64,000 nucleotides of DNA, from contig JBBHKE010000281.1 in assembly GCA_037447655.1 (NCBI GenBank), positions 153,390 through 217,389 of the forward strand, read 5' to 3'. Shown piece after piece: positions 40,992 through 53,371 of this stretch. The notes under the pieces are model-generated. The model was not told where the DNA came from. It saw only the letters and a program-made list of their open reading frames with translations, and ran no database searches. This DNA comes from Zygnema cylindricum (Eukaryota; Streptophyta; Zygnematophyceae; Zygnematales; Zygnemataceae). The translations under genes and the position numbers were made by a program. The number at the start of each line of letters is the position of its first letter. The first letter of the stretch is position 1.

Positions 40992-41266
40992 GTATATATA
41001 TATATTTATATATATATATACGTATATACATGTATGTATACGTATAAACATGTATGTATATGTATATTCATATATCTATACATATATACATATATATATA
41101 TACGTATATACATGTATGTATACGTATAAACATGTATGTATATGTATATTCATATATCTATACATATATACATATATGTATATGTATATACATGTATGTA
41201 TAGGTATATACATGTATGTATACGTATATACATATATATATACGTATATACGTGTATCTTGACCCA
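40849..41266 (+). repeat. TATA/TATACGTATA/CATGTATGTATA microsatellite
   Basis: About 420 bp of alternating purine-pyrimidine sequence with TACG and ATGTATGTATA interruptions, including two near-identical longer units (about 41031-41078 and 41106-41160). It runs directly into the gypsy RNase H relic. Tyr/Ile-rich frames on both strands are artefacts. Confidence 0.95.
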
Positions 41267-42709
41267 GTTGGGGAATTTGAAGTTCTGATCACTACAGATG
41301 CATGTGATAAAGGTCTAGGTAAGTCATAAGTTAAAAAGTCGACAAACACTTTCATCCTATTGCTTTTGAGTCCATAAAATTCAATGATGCTGAAAAGAAT
41401 TAAACAACACAGGAAAAAGAATTACTTGCAATTGTACATGCATTGGTGAAATGGCGTTGTTATCTGCATAATAAAGAATTTACAGTTCACTGTGATAATA
41501 AAACACTCTCTTATTTACAAAGAGATAAAGTGATGCACAGATTATGACTGGCAGACAAGTTAGGTGGATGGAGAAATTAGCATATTTCAAATTTAATGTC
41601 TAACATATTATTGGGAAGACAAATGTAGTCGCAGATCCTTTAAGTAGAAGTTTTGAAATAAGTGTTATGGTTTAAGATAAATTGTTTTTAGATAGTGTAA
41701 GAAATGGTTATGATAAAGATCTTTATTTTGCTGTGATTTGCAATAATATTTCGAAGGGAATTCTGACCCATTGAATGAGAGGCATGCCAAAAACTTTAGA
41801 CTAGAGGATGGTTTACTGTATTTGCAAATTGGGGATAGATTATGCATTCTTGAAGTGGGAGACTTAACAAAACAAATTTTATAGGAAGCTCATGAGCATT
41901 TAGGACATCTAGGTCGAGATAAAACTCTTACTCGATTCCAAAATAGATTATTTTGGCTTGGGATGGCAAAGAAGGTGTCAAAACACGTGGAAAGTTGTGT
42001 CCCTTGCCAACAGAATAAACCTAGTACCCAAAAACCTAAAGGTCTCTTAAAACCTTTAAATATCCTCGAAACACCGTGGGATCTATCAGTATAGATTTTA
42101 TTGTCAAGTTGTCTGCTACATCTAAAAGGAATGACAGTATCATGGTCGTAGTCGATAGGTTCGGTAAAGTGGCAATCTTTATCCCTTGCAAAACCACTCA
42201 TTCAATTGTAGATATTTCAAAGTTATATTTTGACAACGTGGTTAGACATCATGGAGTCCCTCTATCTATAGTGAGTGATAGAGATTTTAAATTTACGTAT
42301 AATTTTTGGAAAGAATTACAGGAAAATTTTGGCTCTGAATTGAAAATGAGTATCGCTTATCATCCTCAAACAGATGGACAGACAGAAAGGATGAACCGTA
42401 CACAAAAGGAAATGCTTAGGACTGTTTGCAGTGGAATTCAGAAACAATGAAATCTAAACTGCCATTAATTGAATTTGCATACAATTCTTGTAAACATGCT
42501 ATTACAAGATTCTCACCATTTAAAGTTGCATACGGATACCAACCTAGAGAAGCATTAAACTTAATAACAGGGGTCACTCAAAAGAATAGAGGTTATGGAA
42601 AAGAGTTTTAAGAATACGTTCAAACAATTTGGAAAACTGTCTAAATGCATTAGTGGAGGCACAAAGGAGGCAAGAATTAAATGCTAACCGCAAACAAGGT
42701 GATTGGGTG
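41260..42709 (+). pseudogene. Ty3/gypsy RNase H and integrase relic
   Basis: Begins mid-domain at [17 protein letters not shown] (RNase H-like) and continues with FTVHCDNKTLSYLQRDK, then the integrase zinc domain (HEHLGHLGRDKT ... CVPCQQNK) and a catalytic core with Asp-Asp-Glu visible in IDFIVKL, IVSDRDFKFT and TDGQTERMNR. RNase H upstream of integrase is the gypsy order. Several in-frame stops and shifts (near 41401, 41546, 41884, 42090, 42450, 42612) make it non-functional. The frame was running toward ELNANRKQGDWV when it was interrupted at 42709/42710 by the forward copia element. Its RT, gag and LTRs are not present on the left, where a microsatellite takes over. Confidence 0.85.
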
Positions 42710-43483
42710 TGTTGAAAAGAGTTAATTAATAGTTCACTTCTCAATTTTAGTTTTGCTTTAAAGAAAGAGAGTGAGGATCAAAGGCGCGCCATGGCTGCCG
42801 CCATATTTAGAAAGTGGCAGATTTTGAGGTAGAGGATATTTTACTAAAATGTTGCCTAGGTCTAGATTTGAACCTGCGACCTCTGGATTCTCTATAGCCG
42901 AGGGCCTTAACCATTAAGGCGCTACGAAACGATACACGTGTTGGGCTTTTAAAATATATAAACATTAACGCGACAGCTAATTAACAGCAGACTAACGAAA
43001 AGAAGCAATTCATGCATGTACGCAAATCTGAACCATGTAAAATATGTTTTGATCGGACAGTCGGCATTGTAGCCGCCATGCAAAGTGATCTTTTGGCGTC
43101 ATTTGGAGATACCGTCACGATGTGACACGTGGCGCCACATTATTTGATATCGGAGAAGATGGGAGGAGGAACCATGGCTCCCGATTTCACAAGTGTCACC
43201 TTGTAGACCATGTCATACAATGGTCGTACAATATGTACATCTCCTATTTTACCTTCTTGTACTATATAGTGTTCCTATTGGACTAGGTTTTAGTAGTAGG
43301 TAGTCGTGAGTAGGCAGACCAAGACTTAGTGAGATTTAGGTACCTCTCTCTAAGAGAGCTTGTAACTATAAAGGTCATCTTTGACCAACCATAACTTACT
43401 GCTTAGAGGAGCAAATTTAGTGATTCTATTTGCGTTTGACTCAAGGGAGTCTTGTCCTCACAAGGGTGAGGGTGGTCAGAATA
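42710..43483 (+). repeat. 5' LTR of family-B copia, forward copy
   Basis: The start is clear; the end is approximate, set by homology with the inverted copy's LTR terminus. Contains an antisense tRNA-like module at 42855-42926 and AAAATATATAAACATT near 42950 as a possible TATA region. Confidence 0.7.
42855..42926 (-). ncRNA. tRNA-like (A-box/B-box) module antisense in LTR
   Basis: On the minus strand, TAGCGCCTTAATGGTTAAGG resembles a tRNA D-arm/A-box and GGTTCAAATCT resembles a B-box about 40 bases later. The anticodon and T stems do not pair well, so it is not a functional tRNA. Related copies lie at 48164-48223, 49484-49556 and 53940-54013. Confidence 0.5.
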
Positions 43484-43611
43484 TTTGTGTGCCTGGGCGG
43501 AACTTATTTAGTGGGAAAGTGTAAGGGGTAAATATTATCCTAGAGGCTTTACATAGGCTGCTCATTCTGTGGGTCAATAGAGACCACAAAATTTCAGGTT
43601 ACTGGCCCACA

Positions 43612-44640
43612 CTCTAGAGTGCCCATATTTGATGGATCAGACTTTCTTTATTGGGAAATGATGATGGAGGGAGAACTATTTGAGAAGCATCTATGGGGCA
43701 TAGTGCCTTGACAAATTCGATGCCCACCTCCACGTGGGTTTTGAGGGACACGTTTTTCTGGCACCTCCGCCTCTACAGTTGGTAGAACCGCTGCCACCAT
43801 CACCGAGGATGAAGATGAGGAAGGAGAGGAGATTGTCATGGAAAGAGAAAAGGGAGGAGTTACAACTCATGTGACACCATTGTCGAAGGCGATAGCGGCG
43901 GCAACACCACCAAAAACGGCGACAAGGGTTCGGACCGATAGATCAGAGTATGAAAAGTGGAACTACAAAGACAAGGTTGTTAAGCTCTTAATTCTTAAAA
44001 GTGTAGCAAAGGGCATTGCCATTCCCCTTATGCATGTCAAATCTTCATCTCAGATTTGGATATCACTAGTTAACAAATATAAGAGTGGATCATTGCAGCA
44101 ACAACAGTTGGCAGAAAATAAGATTGCAGCTTATACTTATAAAGGAGGAAGCATGAATAATTATTGAAATGATTTAGGAGCATTGTTTGGAGAGCTAGAG
44201 AGTGTAGGTAACTCATGGTCTAAGAGACAAAGAGTGAACAGATAAATGATGAAACTTCCTGAAGAGTATGAGAATATCATTAACGGATTGCAATACATAG
44301 GAGATAGCAATTGGAATTGGGATGACATAAAGGGAATGATTTTAGTGAAAGAAAGCACCATAGAGCTTAGGAGAGGGAGTCCAAGTGTTCAAGCATTGTC
44401 TAGAGGATCTGATTGGCAGAAACGTGATGAGTAGAGAGGGAAAGATCCCTATCAAAACTTTGGTGGAAGAGGACAAGGAGGTGACAGATTTGATAGATAG
44501 GGGAGCGGAACTTCTCGAGGAGGATTATGTCACTTCTGCAAGAAACCGGGACACTATATGGCACATTGTGTCAAACTTGCAGATATTCGAGTGAAAGATG
44601 GACAAGGAACCTCAAAGGATAGAGGAAAGAAAAAGGCTTT
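43612..44640 (+). pseudogene. Family-B copia gag relic
   Basis: Starts VPIFDGSDFLYWEMMMEGEL, the typical copia gag (UBN2) opening, then LLILKSVAKGIAIPLMHVKS ... IWISLVNKYKSG and MKLPEEYENIINGLQYIG, and a CCHC knuckle CHFCKKPGHYMAHC near 44530. At least four stops or shifts interrupt it. Confidence 0.8.
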
Positions 44641-47600
44641 CCTAACTCAAGTTCATGATGAGGAAAAGGACGAAAAAACATAATAGGAATCGGAGCTTGA
44701 GGAGCTTCTTGTTAATCCAAAAACCACTGAAAAGCATGTCGACATTCCACGGAGACAAAAGTATGCTTTCGGAGGTAAGAGGGATCCACCCGAGGATGGG
44801 TGGATCATAGACTCAAGGGCCTCAATGCATATGTGCAAAGATAAGAGGTGGTTCACTAATCTGAGAAAGATCTCAACAATTGAAATAGAGTACGGAGATG
44901 GTAGAGTAGAAACCACAAGTCTTGTTGGAACTATTGAAGTGAAGGTTTTAGTTGATGGAAAGGCCTCAATTGTAACACTCTCAGATGTTCTTTACATTTC
45001 ATAGCTTAGCAAGAACCTAGTCTCAACAGCTGTCCTAGATAAAAAGGAGTTTGAAACAGGAACTAAGAAAGGAATCTTCACTGCAAGCTTTGATAATGAG
45101 GTTTATTTCATAGCTGAGAAGGGCGGTAAAGGCTTGTTCAAAATTGTTCTTTGCAATGAAAAGAGTGTTCTCTACTCATGTGCAAGTGAGATGATGCTTT
45201 GGCACAAAAGGTTGGGGCATGTGCATCTAGATAGATTAAAGAAAATGAAGAAAAAAAGAATAGTGGAGGGTATTACTTTTGAGGATGATGAGTCCTTTGA
45301 TGATTGTAGTGATGTGCCCAAGGGAAGATTCATAGACTTCCATTTCCAAAGGAAACCATATTTAGGAGAGAGAAAGTATTAGATCTAATTCACACTGATG
45401 TTTGGGGACCAGCTAGGTATGTTTCACATGGGGGTAAGAGATGGATGTTAACCATCATAGATGATTGGTCTAGATACACGAAGGTATACTTTCTCAGACA
45501 TAAGTCAGAGGTATTAAGATGTTTCAAAGAGTTTAAATTATGGAGTGAAAAACTACATGAAACCTCAATAAAAGAGATAAGAAGTGATAATGGGAAAGAA
45601 TACAACTCAAAGGAATTTGAAGAATATCTTAAAGAAGAAGGAATTCATCATGAGAAAATTGTTCACTATAATCTGGAACAAAATGGAGTAGCAGAAAGAG
45701 TGAATAGAACTTTAGAAGATATGTCCAGAAGTAGGTTAACTGATAAGAGGATAGGATTCCAATTTTGGGTTGAGTCTATGAATTATGCTAATTTCATCAA
45801 AAATAGAGTCCTTACTTCAGCAAATGAGGAAACTCCGTATGAGAGGTGGACAGGAAGAAAGCGTGATTTGTCTAGTTTAAGAGTGTTCGGAAGTCAAGTC
45901 TACAGTTTGGATTGCGATAAGACTAAATGGAAGTTAGAGGGAAGAGGGAAACGAGGATATCTTGTAGGATATGATGAGAGCACAAAAGGATACCAGGTGT
46001 ATGACTTGAAAAAGAGAGATATAATTTTGGTAAAAACACATAGTGGTGATGAATGAAGAGAAGTCCATTGATCCATTCAAATAAAATAAAGAAGTCATCA
46101 TCAGATTTGAAACGGATCAGTTTTCTGACTTTGACTTTGAAGAGAAGGAAGATGGAGAAAAAGAAAAATCTGCAGATCTACCAAAGGAGAAGGAGGAAAG
46201 GACAACATCCAAGGCAACGCCACAATACGAAGTGGAAGCCGATGAGGATCTTGATGAGACACCGGAATTGGAAGATATGGAAGCTGAAAATCTTCCTAAA
46301 CGAAACCGAAGGATGCCTTCCATACCGGCGTCCGATTTTGAAGGGGGAAGAAGAAGTAGTAAACCACTTGAAGAAAGACAAGTAAATAACCAACTCACAA
46401 AGATGTCTCACCCAAATGAACCTCAAACATACTTAGAGGCCATAAACACCCTAGAAAGTAGCCAGTGGATCACTACTATAAATGAAGAAATGACCTCTAT
46501 CATGGAAGCCAATACATGGGAGTTGGTAGATTGTCCACCAAACCGAAAACCGATCCAATGTAAGTGGGTTTTTAAACTTAAATTAAACCCGGATAATACC
46601 ATTAAAAGGTACAAAGCTAGGTTAGTTGCAAAGGGGTATACTCAAAAAGAGGGGATAGACTACGAAGAAACCTTTGCACCATTAGTCAAATTTCCTTCTG
46701 TTAGAATCCTTTTATGTTTAGTCGTAGCAGAGGATATGGAAATACACCAGATGGATGTTAAAACGGCCTTTTTGCACGGAGAGTTGGAAAGAGAAATTTA
46801 CATGAGGCAACAGGAAGGATTCGTAGAAAGTGGGGAAGAAAGCAAGCTTTGCAAATTGATAAATTCACTCTATGGGCTGAAGTAAGCGCCGCGACAATAG
46901 AATATAAAACTGGACGAATTTATGACCGGTTTGGGGTATATCATAATTAGTTCAGATCACTCTATATATTTATTTGAGGATGAGAATGGAGTGATTTTTA
47001 TTGCTATTTATGTGGATGATTTGTTGGTCTTAAGCAAGTCCTTAGATAAAATTAACAAACTAAAACAAGATCTTAGAAGCCATTTTGATATGAAAGATCT
47101 CGGTGAAGTGAAGTAAATCTTGGGAATTCAAATGGAGAGAGATAGAGGGAATAAGATTATAAGACTCACAAAGAAAGAAGCAATCGGTAATATGCTAGAA
47201 AAATTTCAGATGGAAAAAGCAAATGGATGTACTACTCCCATGGATTTGACGAAAGTGTTTGAGGGGAGTGAAGAGAGAGGAATATTGACTTTTAATGATG
47301 AGATGGATGAGATAGAAAGAAAATATATGGAAAATATCCCTTATCGGCAAATTGGAGGTTGTTTAATCTATTTTATGAACTGTACCCATCTGGATATAGT
47401 CGCAGCCGTAGGTGTCCTTAGTAGAAGTCTAAATGAACCAAGAAAGACAGACTGGGAGGCTGCCAAAAGGGTGATGAGGTATCTGGTGGGGACAAGGGAA
47501 TTGTAGTTGCATTTGGGAGGGGAGCACACTGACATCACCACCTGGAGTGATGCTAGTAATAGAGATGTGCCTTGAAGGCGGTGTACGATTGGATATGTGT

Positions 47601-47990
47601 TGCCAATTGGATGCGGTGCATGTTATTAGAGTAGCAAGCAACAAAAAGTAGTTGCTCAATCCAGTATGAGGGCTGAATACTTGGCTTCCTGTGCTGCAAC
47701 CAAAGAATTAATGTGGGTTGAATCTCTCCTTGAAGAACTTGGGTTTATGAAGTCGGAACTCAAAATGTTTTTTGTGATAATCAAGTTGTTATCTCTTTTG
47801 CAGCTAATCCGAAACATCACTTCAAAGCTAAACATATGGATATTAGACTAAGCTTTGTTAGAGAGAAGGTAGAAAATAAAATAATCAAACTGGTTCATAA
47901 AACTGATAGAGAAATGATTGCAGATATGATGACAAAACCGGTGCCTTCCCCTAAGTTGATTTTTTGCAGAGAAAACTGTGGATTAAAATT
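44641..47990 (+). pseudogene. Family-B copia pol relic
   Basis: The protease motif reads WIIDSRASMHMC, with the active-site DSG changed to DSR. The GAG-pre-integrase region (LWHKRLGHVHLDRL) and integrase core (IIDDWSRYTKVYF, IRSDNGKEY, NGVAERVNR) occupy about 45134-46056. The RT begins near 46440 (TYLEAINTLESSQW; KWVFKLKLNPDNTIKRYKAR; QMDVKTAFLHGELEREIYM) and hits a stop in the usual YGLKQAPR motif at 46883 (CAA to TAA). YVDD is kept at about 47008 (IAIYVDDLLVL), followed by RNase H with SSMRAEYLAS and an end near 47990. It is clearly inactive. Confidence 0.85.
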
Positions 47991-48016
47991 AAAAAGTGAC
48001 TAGAAATTAAGGGGAG

Positions 48017-48782
48017 TGTTGAAAAGAGGTAATTAATAGTTCAATTCTCTAATTTATTTCCACTTTAAAGAGAGAGAGTGAGGATCAAAGGCACGCAATG
48101 GCTGCCGCGATATTTAGAAAGTGGCAGATTTAGAAGTAGAGGATATTTTACCAAAATGGTGCCTATGTCCAGATTTGAACCTAGGTTGCCCACTATGTAG
48201 CGTCTTATCCACTAAGGCGTTATCGAAACGATACAAGTGACAGGTTTCAAAGATATATAAACATTAACGCGACAACTAATTAACACCAGACTAACGAAGA
48301 GGAACAATTCATGCATATACGCGAATCTGAACCGTGTAAAATATGTTTTGATCAGACGGCCGACATTATAGCCGCCACGCGAAGTGAGCTTTTGGCGGCA
48401 TACGGAGATAGCGTCACGCGGTGCCACGTGGCGCCACATTATTTGATACCAGAGAAGATGGGAGGAGGAACCATGGCTCATGATTTGACTGGTGTCACCT
48501 TGTAGACTTTGTCGTACAATGGTCGTACAATAAGTACATCGCCCATTGTACATTCTTGTACTATATAGTGTTCCTATTAGACTAAGGTTTAGTAGTAGGT
48601 AGTCATGAGTAGGCAGACTAAGACTAAGTGATATTTAGGGACCTCTCTCTAAGAGAGCTTCTAACTATAAAGGTCATCTTTGACCAGCCATAACTTACTG
48701 CTAAGGGGAGCAAATTCAGTGATTCTTTTTGGATTTGACTCGGGGGAGTTTTTTCCTCACAGTGGTGAGGTTGGTTAGAATA
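48017..48782 (+). repeat. 3' LTR of forward family-B copia
   Basis: Starts TGTTGAAAAGAG after the polypurine tract. Its antisense tRNA-like module (48164-48223) is more decayed than the 5' LTR copy. Right end approximate. Confidence 0.7.
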
Positions 48783-48896
48783 TTTTTGTGCCTGGGCGGC
48801 GCTTATTCAGTGGGAAAGTGGAAGGGGCAAATATTATCCAATAGGCTTTACATAGGCTGCTCATTCTGTGGGTCAACAAAGACCTAAGAATTTCAA
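48783..48896 (+). repeat. Extra copy of family-B leader after the 3' LTR
   Basis: Matches 43484-43599 (TGCCTGGGCGG ... AGGCTTTACATAGGCTGCTC ... AATTTCA). A leader should follow only a 5' LTR, so the LTR at 48017 probably served as the 5' LTR of a further, now deleted, copy. Confidence 0.65.
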
Positions 48897-48916
48897 ACAG
48901 CCACCCTCCCTTCCAA

Positions 48917-49626
48917 TGACTCTGATCAGCTTCACTCATGTGAGGACAAGACTCCCATGATTCCAACGCAAAAAAAATCACCGAATTTGCTCCTCTGAGC
49001 AATTAGTTATGGTTGGCTAAAGACAGCCTATTTATACCGAAGGTCGCCTGAAAAGAGGCGCCTCAAATATTACTAAGTCCTAGTCTGCCTCCTCTCAGCT
49101 ACCTATTACTAAACCCTTTTCCAATGGGAACACTATATAGTACAAAATTTATAGTGGCTGATGTACTTATTGTACGGCCATTGCACAACATGGCCTTCAA
49201 GGTGACGCCTGTCAAATCGCGAGCCATGGTTCCTCCTCCCATCTTCTATGGTATCCAAATAGTGTGACGCCACGTGGCATTGCGTGAAGATATTTCCAAA
49301 GGCCGGCAAAAGCGCATTCCGAGTGGCGGTTGCAACGAAGGCCGTCCGATCAATTAAATTTACACGGTTCAGATTCACGTTTGTGCATGAATTGTTTCAT
49401 ATGCGTCTCGTAGTGAGTTTGGTGTGAATTTGCCGATGTGTCACAATTAAATGACGTATAAATCTAATACGTTCACCGTATCGTAGTGCTTTAATGGTTA
49501 AGGCGTCCGGCTATACAAATTCCAGGGGTCGCCGGTTTAAATCCAGCAAAAGGCACAATTTTGGTAAAAAAACACTATACTTTAGTCTGCACCTTCTAAA
49601 TAGCGGGGCAGCCATGGCTTGTCTTT

Positions 49627-49687
<61 letters not shown>

Positions 49688-49739
49688 GTTTAAATTCTAA
49701 ACTAAAATAGAGACAAGATATAAATTACCTTTTTCAACA
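48917..49739 (-). repeat. 3' LTR of inverted family-B copy, with (CT)n expansion
   Basis: About 823 bp. Contains a tRNA-like module at 49484-49556 (plus strand) and a (CT)n run at about 49626-49690 that is much longer than the equivalent in the 5' LTR. Left edge approximate. Confidence 0.7.
49484..49556 (+). ncRNA. tRNA-like module in LTR
   Basis: TAGTGCTTTAATGGTTAAGG (A-box-like) and GCCGGTTTAAATCCAGC (B-box-like, 4 of 5 T-stem pairs), with GTGC/GCAC able to close the ends. Antisense to its LTR, as in the forward copy. Confidence 0.45.
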
Positions 49740-52700
49740 CCCCCCTTAATTTTTAGTTCTCTCTTTCTCTCAACCCATCACCATTTCTGCAATAAACTAA
49801 TTTTAGTGAAATAACTGCTTTGGTCATCATATTAGCCAGCATTTCCCCATCTGGTTTGTACACAAGTTTGATGATTTTGTTTTCAACTTTTTCTCTCACA
49901 AAGCTAAGCCTTATGTCTATATGTTTGGCCTTAAAATGATACTTGGGATTTGCAGCAATTACAATTGCTGCCTGGTTATCACAGAAAAATGTTTTGCACT
50001 CCATTCTTCATAAATCCCAATTCTTGCAGCAAAGATTTCACCCACATTAAATCTTTCACAGCTGCGCATGATGCCATATACTCAGCCTCCATTGTAGACT
50101 GAGCGACAACTTTTTGTTGTGTGCTACTCCAGAAGCATGCACCCTGCCCAATTTGCAAAACATATCTAGAAGTTAACCTTTTGAGTGACACATCTCCATA
50201 ACTAGCATCACTCCAATTGGTGATGTTAGTATTCTCCCCTCCCAAATTTAACCATAATTCGTTGTTCCCACAAGATATCTCATTACCCTCTTGGCTGCCT
50301 CCTAGTCTTTCTTTCTCGGATTATTCAGACTTCTACTTAGAACTCCACAGTTGCCGCTATGTTCGGATGTGTACAGTTCATAAAGTAGATCAAGCTTCCT
50401 ACAATTTGTCGATAGGGAATATTCTGCATAAATTTTTGTTCTTCTAGAGTAATCTGATCATCTAGGACTATTACTCCCCCTTCAACATCCTCTTCACTAA
50501 CCCTTTTAAGTTCCATAGGAGTAGAGCAACCATTGGCTTGGTCCATCTGAAATATATGAAGCATATTATGATTGCTTCCTTTTGAGTTAGTCTGATTATT
50601 TTTTTGTCTCTATCCTTTTCCATTTGTATTCCCAAAATGTACTTAGCTTCTCCTAAGTCTTTCATATCAAATCAACTACTCAAACTTCTTTTTAGTTGAT
50701 TTATTTTCGCAATAGATTTACTCAAAACAAGCAAATCATCCACATACACTGCAATGAAAATTGCACCATTTTCATCTTCAAAAAGATAAATGGAGTGATC
50801 TGAGCTGATCCGTATATAACCCAGACCAGTAAGGAACCCATCCAATTTTATGTTCCATTGTCGCGGCTTTTATTTCAGCCCGTATAGTGATTTAATCAAC
50901 CTGCACACCTTGCTTTCTTCTCCCTCTACAAATCCCTCCAGTTGTTTCATGAAAATTTCTTCTTCTAGTGCCCTATTTAGAAAAGCAGTTTTTATGTCCA
51001 TTTGGTGTATTTCCATGCCTTCCGTTGCAGCTATACTTAGAAGGATTCTAACTGAGGGAAACCGGACTACCAGTGCAAAGGTCTCCTCATAATCAATTCC
51101 CTCCTATTAAGTGTATCCCTTTGCTACCAATCTAGCCTTTTACTTTTCTATAGAATTATCTGGGTTCAATTTTAGTTTAAAAATCCATTTACAACCGATT
51201 GGCTTTCTATCCGGGGGACAATCTACTAACTCCCATGTGTTTGCCTCCATTATGGAACTCATTTCCTCATTAATAGATGTTTTCCATCTATCCCTTTCCA
51301 AGCTAGTTATGGCTTCCAAATATGTTTTAGGTTCTTCCGCAAGGGACAGCTTGGTTAACTTATTGTGTGCCATTCTCTCTTGAATACGTTTGGTGCTTCT
51401 CCGTCCTCCCTCAAATTCTGATGTCGATATTGAGGGCATCCTCGGATTCCGTTTGGGTACAAATTCATCTCCCGTATCCGTCGACTGTGGTTCTTCTTTA
51501 GTTTCAGTTTGAAGTGGAGCCTCATGCGTCTCCTCAATTTTCTTGTCATCTGAATTTCCTGCAAATTCAATTTCTTCCATTTGTGCTTCCTGAATTAGTT
51601 CAAGGTTAGGATCAAATTCTAGATCCAGGACTATCCTGATTTTTACTTCTTTGGTGTATTTAAGCAGATCTATGGATTTTATTTCATCCATAGCTACAAT
51701 GTGTTTGGCTAAGATTATATCCATTTTCTTTAGATCATACACTCGGTATCCTTTGCTATCTTCATCATATCCAACCAAGTATCCACTCTTTCCTCTTCCT
51801 TCTAACTTCCACTTTGCTTTGTCATTATCCAAGCTAAACACTTGACTTCCACACACTCTCAAACTAGATAATTCTGGTTTTCTACCGGTCCACCTCTCAT
51901 ATGGAGTTTCATTTTTATTAGGTGAAATTAGAATCCTATTTTTGATGAAGTTTTCATAATTCATAGCTTCCATCAAAACCGCAAGCCTAACCTCTTATCA
52001 GTTAGCGTACTCCTAGGCATATCACCAAGTGTTCTATTTAGTCTTTCGGCTACTCCATTTTGCTCCCGATTATCGGAAACAATTTTCTGAGGATGAATTT
52101 CTTCGTTTATTAAAAACTCTTTAAACTCATTTGCGGTGTACTCCCCCCCATTATCACTTCTTACTTCTTTTATGGAGGTCTCATGAAGTTTCTCACTCCA
52201 AACTTTATATTCGTTAAAGTACCGCAACACTTCTGACTTATGATTAATGAAGGATGCCTTAATATATCTAGACCAGTCATCGCTGATGGTCAGCATATAC
52301 CTTTTCCCTCCGTGTGAGAGATATCTCGCCGGTCCCCACACATCTGTGTATACAAGCTGAGAGACCTTCTCTCTCCTATAAGTGGCAACCTTTGGGAAAG
52401 GAAGTATATGGATCTTCCCTTGTGCAAAACCACTACAATCATCTGCCATTTCAGATTCCTCAAACTTTATCCCTTCCACTATTCCTTTGGTCTTCATTTC
52501 TCTTAATCTATCTAGATACACATGTCCAAGTCTCTTATGCCGCAACATATTATCACTTACACAAGAGTAGAGGGCACCTTTCTTTTCATTGCAAAGTACA
52601 ATTCTAAACATTCCCTGACGGCCCTTTTCAGCTATGAAATAGACCTCACCATCAAAAACTAACAATGAACCTTCCTTTCTATGTTATCTGACGAAATCTT

Positions 52701-53371
52701 TCTCATCTAAGACAGTTATAGAGATCAGATTTTGCTAAGCTCTGGTATATATAGCACATCTAAAAGAGTGACATTGGAGACTTTCCCTTCAACTATGACC
52801 TTTAGATCCACTGATCCTATAAGGTTTGTAGTCACAACTCTACCATCCCCAAATTCTATCTCAACAGTGGGGATCTTCCTCAACTTTGAAAACCACCTTT
52901 TGTCTTTGCACATATTCATAGATGCTCCCGAATCGATGATCCACCCTTCTTCCGAGGGTTCTTTCTTACCTCCAAATGCACATTTTTGCTTTCTTGGTAT
53001 TTCCACTTCATTATCTCCTTTCTTATTGTGGAGAAGCTCCTCCATCTCCTCTTTGTTGCTGTTCACCTACCCGTATTTTATACTTACTTCTTCCAATCTG
53101 GTGCAATCAGCCATGTAATGTCGCGATGTTATGCAAAAGTGACAAACGCCTGTCTTTGGAGCTCCCATTTTTTGTTCATTAGGTTGTCCTCCTCCCTTTC
53201 CATTATAGATAACGCCTGAACTATCTTTTATGGCCACCGTAGGTGGTGGGCCCATAACTTGAAATTCTATGGGCTCCGTTGCCCCACAGAATGCACAGTT
53301 CACAAGTAGCCACTAGGATAGCATCAACCCACTTTGGTGTCCCCTATAATAATTGCCACCTTGGCAGGCAA
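49740..53371 (-). pseudogene. Inverted family-B copia gag-pol relic
   Basis: From right to left: a short gag piece at 53067-53303 opening MNCAFCGATEP and ending in a CCHC knuckle (CHFCITSRHYMADC), with most of gag deleted between; protease with an intact WIIDSGASMNMC (52725-53066); pre-integrase and integrase (51973-52665; LRHKRLGHVYLDRL, ISDDWSRYIKA, VRSDNGGEY, NGVAERLNR); a long linker and RT start (51140-51976; TYLEAITSLERDRW, KWIFKLKLNPDNS); then RT and RNase H pieces down to 49753 (NGCSTPMELKRV; WSDASYGDVS; STMEAEYMAS; CDNQAAIVIAANPKYHFKAK). Stops and shifts separate the pieces. Confidence 0.85.

Larger units (their letters stand above)
42710..48782 (+). mobile_element. Old copia element (family B), forward, inserted in gypsy relic
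   Basis: Two direct LTRs start TGTTGAAAAGAG at 42710 and 48017, the second preceded by a polypurine tract (TTAAGGGGAG). They differ at many positions (about 10% by eye), so this is much older than the 864-6756 element. Gag, protease, integrase, RT and RNase H relics follow in copia order, with frequent stops. The 5' flank GGGTG is not found after the 3' LTR; instead about 115 bp of sequence homologous to this element's own 5' leader follows (48783-48896), so the right side is recombined. Confidence 0.85.

Noticed and set aside
40769-41262. 162-codon Tyr/Ile-rich frame
   Set aside because: Translation of the TATA/TACG microsatellite.
42855-42926. Functional tRNA gene
   Set aside because: A-box and B-box resemblance is present but anticodon and T stems do not pair, and copies lie only in LTRs.
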